Below are positions 1-5,858 of a stretch of 5,858 bases of DNA, one piece after another (the stretch's first letter is position 1; each line of letters opens with the position of its first letter). A program made the translations under genes and the position numbers. The notes beneath the pieces are model-generated. The model saw only the letters and a program-made list of their open reading frames with translations. It made no database searches and had not been told where the DNA came from. The stretch is from contig CALBMW010000981.1 of the NCBI GenBank assembly GCA_937896275.1, positions 1 through 5,858 on the forward strand. The letters run 5' to 3'. This DNA comes from an uncultured Myxococcales bacterium. GTDB lineage: Bacteria > Myxococcota_A > Bradymonadia > UBA7976 > UBA1532.

Positions 1-1
1 G

Positions 2-1609
2 ACCTTCGAGGTGAGCGTGGCGGCGCCGAACACCCGCAGGACGACCTCCATCGCCGGCACCCTGACCGTGGACGGGGGCGATCCGGCGGGGCCTGGCGTC
101 GTCCTGCGCTACGACTGCGCCCACCCGCCGCCGCCGACGGGATCCGGCCGACCGCTCGACCTGTCGCTCATCACCGACTGGGACACCGGCGTCGGGCTCT
201 ACGCCTTCTCCGAGGTCCCGGCGGGATCCTGCTCCATCGTCACCGGCTTCGTGGACAGCGACTCCGACTTCGACGCCTTCTACGACGCCACCGCCGGGGC
301 GACGGCGGGGGACGTGGTCATCGACGCGGCCGTCGTGATGGTGGGCGCGGCGGACGCGGAGGAGGTCGCGCGGCGCTCGGCCGAGGGTACGCTGGATCTG
401 GCGGTCGTCGACGCGCGCCTGCTCGACGCGGTCCGGGACCGCCCGCAATCGGCGCACCCCGAGCTCCTGCGCACCATCGTCCTGGGCGCACAGCCGGGAC
501 GCGCCAGTGGTGTCTACACCGTCACCACCGAGGCTACCCACCCCGACGCGGTGCGGGCGATCGCCGAAGGGTGCTTGCGCCCAATCCTGCCCCTCGAGCT
601 GAGCATTCAGCTGATCCGGGCGGTCGTCGACGGTCTGGAGTACGCGCACTCGGCGACCGACTTCGAGGGGCGCCCGCTCACGGTGGTTCACCGCGACGTG
701 AACCCCAGCAACGTGCTCGTGGCGGTCAGCGGCACGGTGAAGCTGGTCGACTTCGGCATCGCGCGCGCCGCCAACAGTCGCGGGGGTCCGGCCGCGGGTA
801 ACCTGGTCGGCACCTGGCGCTACATGAGCCCCGAGCAGACCTCGGGCAAGGAGGCCGACGCGCGCTCCGACCTCTTCTCGCTCGGCGTCCTGCTGCACGA
901 GCTCGTGACCGGCGAGCACCCCTTCGAGGGGGACGACCAGTTCTCGACCATGCGGGCCATCCGCGAGGACGAGCCGCCGCGCGTCGAGGACCGCGTACCG
1001 GGCCTGCCGCGGACTCTGGGCGAGATCGTGCGGCGGGCCACGCGCAAACCGGTGGAGCAACGCTACCCCCGCGCCGATGACCTGCTCGCCGACCTCGAGC
1101 ACTTCGTGCGCCGCGAGGGGTTGAACCTGAGCCCCAAGCGCATGGCGGGCTTCATGGAGGTCACCTACGGCAAGCGCGGGGTGGGGGAGTTCGGCGTCAG
1201 CGGCACGGGCTACGAGGTGGTGCGCCCCGCCCTGACGCCGGCGCCGCGAGCCCTGCCCATGCCTTCGGACGGCGCGCCCGCGCCGCACCTCGTCCGGCAT
1301 GAGGTGGAGGTCGATCTCGACGACCTCGAAGGCCCCCCGGAGCCCACACCGTTGCCCGTGTCGCGTGACGACCCGCGCGCGCTGGGCAGACGCCATCCGG
1401 TCGAGGATCAGATCGCGCCGGCCCCGAATTCGGCCGAGGCGAGCAGCGAGCTCGAGGGCTACCGCCGCACGGACGGGACTCTGCGCGTGGTGCTGACCTT
1501 GGTCATCGTGGCGTTGGTCGCGGTGGCCGCCTGGTACCTGCAGTGGCGCTCGTCGAACGCCACGCCGGAGCGGTCGGCGGCCGAGGCCCCCAGCGCCTCC
1601 GTCGGCTAG
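2..1609 (+). CDS. Mosaic ORF: exported-type domain + receiver-like segment + Ser/Thr kinase C-lobe with TM anchor (5' partial)
   Basis: The frame is open to the left edge, so the true start is probably outside the window. The GTG at 11 has no visible ribosome site, and neither does the in-frame ATG at 338. Residues below count from that GTG. Residues 1-115 resemble an exported beta-sandwich (IAGTLTV, VPAGSC, an Asp-rich DSDSDFDAFYD run, Cys36 and Cys74). Residues 108-205 read like a response-regulator receiver without its first strand (DLAVVD with Asp134, TIVLGA, LRPI). Residues 193-370 are a clear Hanks-type kinase C-lobe: HRDVNPSN with catalytic Asp229 and Asn234, DFG 247-249, MSPE 272-275, and the helix-F Asp287. 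A Pro-rich juxtamembrane region follows, then one transmembrane helix at 491-512 and a short tail. The N-lobe (Gly-rich loop, VAIK lysine, helix-C Glu) is absent in this frame and I did not find it in the other + frames. ATP-dependent activity is therefore doubtful. It may be a pseudokinase, a rearranged gene or an assembly chimera. The kinase lobe is certain; the protein as a unit is not. Confidence 0.7.
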   Translation, partial: TFEVSVAAPNTRRTTSIAGTLTVDGGDPAGPGVVLRYDCAHPPPPTGSGRPLDLSLITDWDTGVGLYAFSEVPAGSCSIVTGFVDSDSDFDAFYDATAGATAGDVVIDAAVVMVGAADAEEVARRSAEGTLDLAVVDARLLDAVRDRPQSAHPELLRTIVLGAQPGRASGVYTVTTEATHPDAVRAIAEGCLRPILPLELSIQLIRAVVDGLEYAHSATDFEGRPLTVVHRDVNPSNVLVAVSGTVKLVDFGIARAANSRGGPAAGNLVGTWRYMSPEQTSGKEADARSDLFSLGVLLHELVTGEHPFEGDDQFSTMRAIREDEPPRVEDRVPGLPRTLGEIVRRATRKPVEQRYPRADDLLADLEHFVRREGLNLSPKRMAGFMEVTYGKRGVGEFGVSGTGYEVVRPALTPAPRALPMPSDGAPAPHLVRHEVEVDLDDLEGPPEPTPLPVSRDDPRALGRRHPVEDQIAPAPNSAEASSELEGYRRTDGTLRVVLTLVIVALVAVAAWYLQWRSSNATPERSAAEAPSASVG

Positions 1610-1676
1610 GACCCTCCCCAGGAGTCGCCGCGCCTCGCCGCGCTGCCCGGCGATGATTTCTCCCCGTCTCTCCGTG

Positions 1677-1704
1677 TTGACACCCCCAGGCGGGTGCTTA
1701 CGGT
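1677..1704 (+). promoter_or_regulatory. Candidate sigma-70-type promoter for dnaK
   Basis: A perfect -35 hexamer TTGACA (1677-1682) is followed after 16 bp by TACGGT (1699-1704). This keeps the TAnnnT core often seen for housekeeping promoters in GC-rich bacteria. Transcription would start near 1711 and give a leader of about 40 nt. The spacer contains a 5-bp inverted repeat, CACCC-N6-GGGTG (1681-1696). No CIRCE element (TTAGCACTC-N9-GAGTGCTAA) and no convincing sigma-32 promoter are visible. The -35 is strong and the -10 weak, so this is a candidate only. Confidence 0.45.
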
Positions 1705-1753
1705 CCTCCGCGTCCAGCGGCAATAAAGCCTAGCCATCAAACGGGAGGATCCC

Positions 1754-3673
1754 ATGGGCAAGATCATCGGCATCGATCTCGGCACGACCAACTCGGTCGT
1801 CGCCGTCATGGAGGGCGGAGAGCCCAAGGTCATCACCAACGAGGAGGGCGCCCGCACGACGCCGTCCGTGGTGGCCTGGGACAAGAACAACGAGGTGCTC
1901 GTTGGGCAGGTCGCCCGCCGACAGGCGATCACCAACCCCGAGAACACGATCTACTCCATCAAGCGTTTCATGGGTCACCGCATCGACGAGGTCGCCGCGG
2001 AGCAGAAGCGCGTCGCCTACCACGTCGTCGAGGGGCCGCACGGGGCCGTCAACATCGAGGTTCAGGGCAAGCGCCAGTCCCCGCCGGAGATCAGCGCGAA
2101 GATCCTGCAGAAGCTCAAGCGCGCCGCCGAGAAGTACCTGGGCGAAGAGGTCACCGAGGCGGTGATCACGGTCCCGGCCTACTTCAACGACGCTCAGCGC
2201 CAGGCCACCAAGGACGCCGGCAAGATCGCGGGTCTCGACGTCAAGCGCATCGTCAACGAGCCCACCGCCGCGGCCTTGGCCTATGGCCTCGACAAGAAGA
2301 AGGACGAGCTCGTCGCGGTCTACGACCTGGGCGGCGGCACCTTCGACATCTCGATCCTCGAGGTCAGTGAGGACGTGGTCGAGGTGGTCGCCACCAACGG
2401 TGACACGCACCTCGGCGGCGACGACTTCGATCAGCGCGTCATCGACTACCTGATGCAGGAGTTCAAGAAGGAGTCGGGCCTCGACGTCTCCAAGGACCGC
2501 ATGGTGCTGCAGCGGCTGAAGGAGGCCGCGGAGCGCGCCAAGATCGAGCTGTCCAGCGTGATGGAGACCGACGTCAACCTGCCCTTCCTGACGGCGGACG
2601 CGACGGGCCCCAAGCACCTCAACCTGCGCTTGAGCCGGTCGAAGTTCGAGCAGCTCATCGGTGATCTCGTGGAGCACTCGCTCGAGCCCTGCCGCAAGGC
2701 CCTGGCCGACGCAGGCAAGACGCCGGGCGACATCGACGAGGTGATCCTGGTCGGCGGCTCGACGCGCACCCCCATGGTGCTGGCGGCCGTGCAGAAGTTC
2801 TTCGGCAAGGCGCCCCACCAGGGGGTCAACCCCGATGAGGTCGTGGCCCTCGGCGCCGCGGTCCAGGCGGGCGTGCTGGCCGGCGACGTGAAGGACATCC
2901 TGCTGCTCGACGTGACCCCGCTGTCGCTCGGCATCGAGACCCTGCACGAGGTCATGACGGTCCTGATCCCGCGCAACACGACGATCCCGACCAAGAAGAG
3001 CCAGACCTTCACCACCGCCTCGGACAACCAGGGCGCGGTGACGGTGCACGTGCTCCAGGGTGAGCGGCCGATGGCCGGTCAGAACCGCACCCTGGCCAAG
3101 TTCAACCTCGAGGGCATCCCGCCCGCGCCGCGCGGCGTGCCGCAGGTCGAGGTCGCCTTCGACATCGACGCCAACGGCATCGTGAACGTGAGCGCGACGG
3201 ATAAGGCCACAGGCAAGGAGCAGAAGGTCACGATCACGTCCTCGAGCGGCCTCAACCAGAGCGACATCGAGCGCATGGTGCGCGACGCCGAGCAGCACGC
3301 GACCGAGGACGAGAAGCGCCGCAAGGACATCGAGCTGCGCAACCAGGCGGACTCGATGTCGTATCAGACCGAGAAGCTGCTGCGTGAGCACGGCGACAAG
3401 ATCCCCGCCGAGGACAAGGCGGGCATCGAGACGGCGATCACCGAGGTGCGCGAGGCCGTGACCGCCGACGACAGCCCGCGCATCGAGAAGGCGCTCGAGA
3501 CGCTGACCGAGCGCAGCCACAAGCTGTCCGAGGCGCTCTACAAGGCGGCTGGGGCAAGCGGCGCCGAGGCTCCTCCCGGCAGCGAGCCGGGTGACGCGGA
3601 GTCCGCGGACGCGGCCGGCGGCGCGGGCGGCGACGACGACGTGATCGACGCCGAGTTCGAAGAGACCCGCTGA
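1754..3673 (+). CDS. dnaK: Molecular chaperone DnaK (Hsp70)
   Basis: Cytoplasmic ATP-driven chaperone that binds exposed hydrophobic peptides and works with DnaJ and GrpE in folding and heat-shock recovery. At 639 residues it is full length. The nucleotide-binding domain (about 1-380) shows GIDLGTTNS at 6-14, Lys70 in SIKRFMG (matching the catalytic lysine of E. coli DnaK), DLGGGTFD at 191-198 with the autophosphorylation-type Thr196, and VGGSTRTP at 333-340. The interdomain linker LLLD (383-386) leads into the substrate-binding domain (TPLSLGIET, then GERPMA and the NGIVNVSA strand). A helical lid and a Gly/Ala/Asp-rich tail follow, ending in DDDVIDAEFEE, the usual bacterial DnaK terminus. 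The ATG is preceded by GGGAGGA (1743-1749) at good spacing and begins at the conserved MGKIIGIDLG. Neither grpE nor dnaJ is adjacent. A candidate promoter upstream and a strong terminator downstream suggest a single-gene transcript. No key residue is missing. Confidence 0.98.
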   Translation: MGKIIGIDLGTTNSVVAVMEGGEPKVITNEEGARTTPSVVAWDKNNEVLVGQVARRQAITNPENTIYSIKRFMGHRIDEVAAEQKRVAYHVVEGPHGAVNIEVQGKRQSPPEISAKILQKLKRAAEKYLGEEVTEAVITVPAYFNDAQRQATKDAGKIAGLDVKRIVNEPTAAALAYGLDKKKDELVAVYDLGGGTFDISILEVSEDVVEVVATNGDTHLGGDDFDQRVIDYLMQEFKKESGLDVSKDRMVLQRLKEAAERAKIELSSVMETDVNLPFLTADATGPKHLNLRLSRSKFEQLIGDLVEHSLEPCRKALADAGKTPGDIDEVILVGGSTRTPMVLAAVQKFFGKAPHQGVNPDEVVALGAAVQAGVLAGDVKDILLLDVTPLSLGIETLHEVMTVLIPRNTTIPTKKSQTFTTASDNQGAVTVHVLQGERPMAGQNRTLAKFNLEGIPPAPRGVPQVEVAFDIDANGIVNVSATDKATGKEQKVTITSSSGLNQSDIERMVRDAEQHATEDEKRRKDIELRNQADSMSYQTEKLLREHGDKIPAEDKAGIETAITEVREAVTADDSPRIEKALETLTERSHKLSEALYKAAGASGAEAPPGSEPGDAESADAAGGAGGDDDVIDAEFEETR

Positions 3674-3691
3674 CCGCTCACCCATGGGCGG

Positions 3692-3729
3692 CGAAACCCG
3701 GTGCAACCGCGCCGGGTTTCGTTGTTTTT
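3692..3729 (+). terminator. Rho-independent terminator of dnaK
   Basis: A perfect 10-bp stem, CGAAACCCGG (3692-3701) with CCGGGTTTCG (3712-3721), encloses a 10-nt loop and is followed at once by TTGTTTTT (3722-3729). It lies 18 nt past the dnaK stop codon. It should separate dnaK transcription from the lipoprotein gene downstream. Confidence 0.92.
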
Positions 3730-3769
3730 GGGGGCAGCGCCGGTCCGCCGGGCGTGTATGCTTCGCGCC

Positions 3770-3776
3770 GGGGGGA
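3770..3776 (+). promoter_or_regulatory. Ribosome binding site fixing the lipoprotein start
   Basis: GGGGGGA lies 5 nt before the ATG at 3782. It supports that start over two longer in-frame options: GTG at 3701, which falls inside the dnaK terminator hairpin, and ATG at 3758. Starting at 3782 also puts a lipoprotein signal peptide exactly at the N-terminus. Confidence 0.7.
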
Positions 3777-3781
3777 CTCGA

Positions 3782-4318
3782 ATGCGGCGCACGCTCGTGG
3801 TTGGGGGCATCGTAGTGTCGGCGCTGAGCGTCGGCTGCGGTGATGAGGGCGGCAACAAACCCTTCACGATGACGGGCGTCAACAGTGGGCCGCCGGCCGA
3901 GAACCGCGGCACGCCGACGATCGTGGTGCCCCGGAGGGACGGCGGTCCGGTGGACGCGGCGGCCGGCGACAGCGCCGTGTCGGACTCCGCGGTCGACGCC
4001 GCCCCTGCCGTGGCGGACGCAGCCCGGGTCGATGCGGCGCCGCCCGCGCCGGACGCGGCCTCGCCCCTGGTGTGCACGGGCGCGCGCGACTGTGCCGTGG
4101 CGGTGGATCTCAGCAGCTGTTCGGCCTGCCCCGTGCCCGCCCAGTTGGCGCGCGTCGCGAGCACGCGCTGCCTCGTACCCCATCAGCCGGGCCTGGCGCT
4201 CGCGCAGTACCAGCCGCAGGATTGCTTCGTCCAGTGTCGGCAGCCGGCCACCATCCGGTGCGACGAGCCGCCCGCGCTGCCGACCTGCGCCGGCGGTGAG
4301 TGCGCGTTATTGCGGTAG
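3782..4318 (+). CDS. Putative lipoprotein with Asp/Ala stalk and ten-cysteine C-terminal domain
   Basis: 178 residues. The N-terminus is a type II signal peptide: MRRT, then a hydrophobic core (LVVGGIVVSAL), then SVGC with Cys19 as the likely lipidated residue. The lipobox is slightly non-ideal, with Ser at -3. Asp21 lies at mature position +3 (Cys19 = +1), so sorting is not obvious from the +2 rule. Residues 56-96 form a low-complexity Asp/Ala/Pro stalk (repeated VDAA, ADAA and PDAA), a spacer style common in exported proteins of Myxococcota. Residues 98-178 hold ten cysteines (98, 104, 113, 116, 130, 148, 152, 160, 169, 174), an even number that suggests up to five disulfides outside the cytoplasm. 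I do not recognise this domain and assign no function. The gene follows the dnaK terminator, so it needs its own promoter; I see only TATGCT at 3757 with no -35. It converges on the pseudo-glycosidase gene with 28 nt between stop codons. Confidence 0.82.
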   Translation: MRRTLVVGGIVVSALSVGCGDEGGNKPFTMTGVNSGPPAENRGTPTIVVPRRDGGPVDAAAGDSAVSDSAVDAAPAVADAARVDAAPPAPDAASPLVCTGARDCAVAVDLSSCSACPVPAQLARVASTRCLVPHQPGLALAQYQPQDCFVQCRQPATIRCDEPPALPTCAGGECALLR

Positions 4319-4346
4319 GCCCGTTGGCCGCTCGACCGGGTGACCG

Positions 4347-5858
4347 TCAGCGCGCCCCGGCCAGCTCGGCCGCCAGGGCCTGCACCAGATCCGCATACTG
4401 GAAGCTGCGGTCGTCGGCCTCGCCGTCCTCGGTGAAGTGCCACGCGGCGTCGTCGCCCATCCACTCGGCCGGATCCGTGTAGAGGTTGCCGGCCACCACG
4501 CCCGCGATGTCCAGGCTCACCGCCTCGTCGAACCAGGCCTGCAGCGCGTCGCGGCGGCCGTCGAGCGGCATCGCGCTCTGGGGCAGCCGCGCGATGACCA
4601 CCAGGGGCTTGCCTTCGAGCGCGGCGAGGCTGGCGTGGCCGCGGATCCAGGCGGCGCCCAGGTTGGACCAGTCCAGCGCGTTGGCCGGGAACCCGAAGCC
4701 GGCCGGATCTACGTGGATCGTCGCGAAGTCGACCGCACCCAGGCGCAGATCGCGCTGCCACGCGGCGCCTCGCGATCCGTCGAACAGCGCGCCGAAGCCA
4801 GCCTGGGCGAGCGTCATCCCGGACGCGCCGTAGGGCCCCGGGTTGACGTCGTAGCCCACGTCGCCGGTGGCGACCAGGTGGTTGGGATCGGTGGCCTTCG
4901 CGACCCCGGACAGCAGCGTCCAGAAGTCGGCCAGCTCGTTCCCGGTCTGGGTGCCGAAGGTGTCCTGCGTGCGCGGTGCGTCGATCAGCTCCCACCCCAG
5001 GATGGCGGCGTCCTCGCGATAGCGCTTTCCGGTGACCGCGTTGGTGCGCCCGAGGATGTGGCGCACGTGATCGGCGAAGTGCTCGCGGATCGGGCCATCG
5101 ATGAAGAAGCGCACGCGGTCCGCGGGCACCGGCACCAGGTAGCCGCCCCACTTCAGGTACTGCGTGATGCCGCCGTAGGTGTCGCCGCCGTCGAGCAGCG
5201 GCAGGATGAGCTTCACGCCCGCCTCGCCCGCTCGCGCGACCATCAGGTCGAGGGCGGCGAGGCCCACCTCGTTGTACTGCAGCGGCGCGGTCTGCAGCGC
5301 GCTCGGCGCGTTGGGTCGGTCGTCGTAGGCGCGGGCGCGGACGACGGTGATGCCGAGGGCCTTGGCGCTGCGGAAGAACTCGGCCACCCGATCTTCGCCG
5401 CCCACCGCGTTGAAGTCGTGGGCCGCCTGCAAGAGGCCGCGCGCGTTGACCGCGGCGAAGCGGAAGGGCGCGTCGCCCACGACGAAGCTGCCGTTGCGGA
5501 TGTGCACGAAGGCTTCGACCCGGAAGGTGATCGAGGCCTCGCCACGCTGGCCGCCCGCCGTGGCGACGATCGTCACGGTGTGCTCGCCGGGCGGCACGTT
5601 GCGCACGACGTGCTGGAACAGGCCCTGACCGTCGACGCTGACGGGGCTCCCGGGCTCGTCGTCGTCGAGCACGGCCTGGACGTCGCCGCCCGGGGGCACG
5701 TTGAAGACCTGGCCGGACACGACCGGATCCTCGTCCACGAAGCGCTGACCGGGGACCGGGGCCTCGATGACGACCTGGGGGGCCGGGCCAGCGGGCGTTC
5801 CGCCTGCGCCGGGGTCGCCGCCGGACCCGGGGTCGCCGCCGGACCCGGGGTCGCCGCC
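4347..5858 (-). CDS. Exported-type GH5_7 (endo-beta-mannanase-like) protein lacking both catalytic glutamates (5' partial)
   Basis: The frame runs off the right edge, so the N-terminus, presumably with a signal peptide, is missing. The first in-window start is a GTG at 5738, but coding clearly continues upstream of it. Residues below count from that GTG. Upstream are GGDPGS repeats, a flexible stalk. An Ig-like beta-sandwich begins at APQVVIEAPVPG and continues to about residue 75. Residues 77-455 match the GH5 subfamily 7 mannanase barrel: IRNGSFVVGDAPFRF, AKALGITVVRARAY with the conserved Arg134, the loop around YGGITQYLKWGG, AILGWELIDAPR, KATDPNHLVATG, VDFATIHV and LEGKPLVVIA. In active members WELMNEPR carries the acid/base and KPVLFTEFG the nucleophile. 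Here those positions read Asp253-Ala254 and Ala383. The protein is therefore predicted to be inactive as a glycosidase. It may bind a glycan or be structural. The fold assignment is by eye from motif order. Confidence 0.82.
   Translation of the reverse strand, partial: GGDPGSGGDPGSGGDPGAGGTPAGPAPQVVIEAPVPGQRFVDEDPVVSGQVFNVPPGGDVQAVLDDDEPGSPVSVDGQGLFQHVVRNVPPGEHTVTIVATAGGQRGEASITFRVEAFVHIRNGSFVVGDAPFRFAAVNARGLLQAAHDFNAVGGEDRVAEFFRSAKALGITVVRARAYDDRPNAPSALQTAPLQYNEVGLAALDLMVARAGEAGVKLILPLLDGGDTYGGITQYLKWGGYLVPVPADRVRFFIDGPIREHFADHVRHILGRTNAVTGKRYREDAAILGWELIDAPRTQDTFGTQTGNELADFWTLLSGVAKATDPNHLVATGDVGYDVNPGPYGASGMTLAQAGFGALFDGSRGAAWQRDLRLGAVDFATIHVDPAGFGFPANALDWSNLGAAWIRGHASLAALEGKPLVVIARLPQSAMPLDGRRDALQAWFDEAVSLDIAGVVAGNLYTDPAEWMGDDAAWHFTEDGEADDRSFQYADLVQALAAELAGAR
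5805..5858 (-). repeat. 18-nt tandem repeat encoding a GGDPGS stalk
   Basis: Two perfect adjacent 18-nt copies occupy 5823-5840 and 5841-5858. A diverged copy at 5805-5822 matches over its last 14 nt. On the minus strand each unit encodes GGDPGS, and the diverged unit encodes GGDPGA. The array runs into the window edge, so the copy number is a minimum. The unit is a multiple of three, so gain or loss of copies would change stalk length without shifting the frame. Confidence 0.85.

Noticed and set aside
330..620. A simple frameshift hiding the kinase N-lobe in another frame
   Set aside because: I saw no Gly-rich loop, VAIK-type lysine or hinge sequence in the other + frames here, so a frameshift does not explain the missing lobe.
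1610..1676. A terminator after the kinase ORF
   Set aside because: The segment is GC-rich with short repeats such as CGCCGCG, but I find no stem followed by a T-run.
3757..3762. TATGCT as a -10 box for the lipoprotein gene
   Set aside because: No -35 is found at a usable distance, and transcription would start almost on the ribosome site. Too weak to list as a feature.
3701..3781. A longer lipoprotein start at GTG 3701 or ATG 3758
   Set aside because: GTG 3701 is inside the dnaK terminator hairpin, and both options put charged or irrelevant residues before the signal peptide. ATG 3782 has a ribosome site and starts right at the signal peptide.
1730..4183. An 817-codon open frame on the minus strand opposite dnaK
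   Set aside because: Long antisense frames opposite dnaK/hsp70 are a known artefact of GC-rich codon use and have been mis-annotated, for example as NAD-specific glutamate dehydrogenase. The translation is low-complexity (Arg, Leu, Asp, His and Gly rich), and dnaK on the other strand is unmistakable.
4560..5000. Sequencing error as the cause of the missing GH5 catalytic residues
   Set aside because: Both sites differ from the consensus codons by several bases, the frame holds on both sides, and other cleft residues are changed too. Real divergence is more likely.
4183..5151. A 322-codon minus-strand frame overlapping the GH5-like gene
   Set aside because: It is Arg/Ala/Gly/Pro-rich with no domain-like motifs and lies in a different frame from the clear GH5 motifs. 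It is a shadow ORF.

Overview
The window is GC-rich, about 70 % by eye, and dense with genes. Several features together suggest a Myxococcota-like bacterium (the former delta-proteobacteria, predatory or social lineages): a bacterial Ser/Thr kinase catalytic lobe followed by a C-terminal membrane anchor, a lipoprotein with an Asp/Ala-rich stalk, and a second exported-type protein with a Gly/Asp/Pro/Ser repeat stalk. This placement is inferred from protein style. There is no rRNA or similar marker here.

Layout, left to right. (1) Positions 2-1609, + strand: an open frame entering from the left edge. It joins an exported-type beta-sandwich segment, a response-regulator-receiver-like segment and the C-lobe of a Hanks-type Ser/Thr kinase, and ends with one transmembrane helix. 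The kinase N-lobe, which binds ATP, is missing. (2) A 144-bp gap carrying a candidate sigma-70-type promoter. (3) Positions 1754-3673, + strand: a complete, conventional dnaK, closed by a textbook intrinsic terminator at 3692-3729. No grpE or dnaJ adjoins it, so it looks monocistronic. (4) Positions 3782-4318, + strand: a small lipoprotein with a disordered Asp/Ala stalk and a C-terminal ten-cysteine domain that I do not recognise. (5) Positions 4347-5858, - strand, running off the right edge and convergent with (4): a GGDPGS-repeat linker, an Ig-like domain, and a glycoside hydrolase family 5 (subfamily 7, endo-beta-mannanase-like) barrel.

The most interesting signal is gene (5). The fold-defining motifs of the mannanase-like barrel are easy to follow, but both positions that should hold the catalytic glutamates read as alanine, and substrate-contacting aromatic positions are also changed. 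It looks like a displayed pseudo-glycosidase, perhaps a glycan-binding or structural protein. The second notable point is the mosaic kinase ORF, which is either a decayed or rearranged gene or an assembly chimera.

The genes do not form one pathway. dnaK is a housekeeping chaperone unit between a kinase remnant and two convergent genes for probable cell-envelope proteins. No RNA genes, CRISPR arrays, insertion sequences or other mobile elements were seen, and no gene-free stretch exceeds 300 bp.
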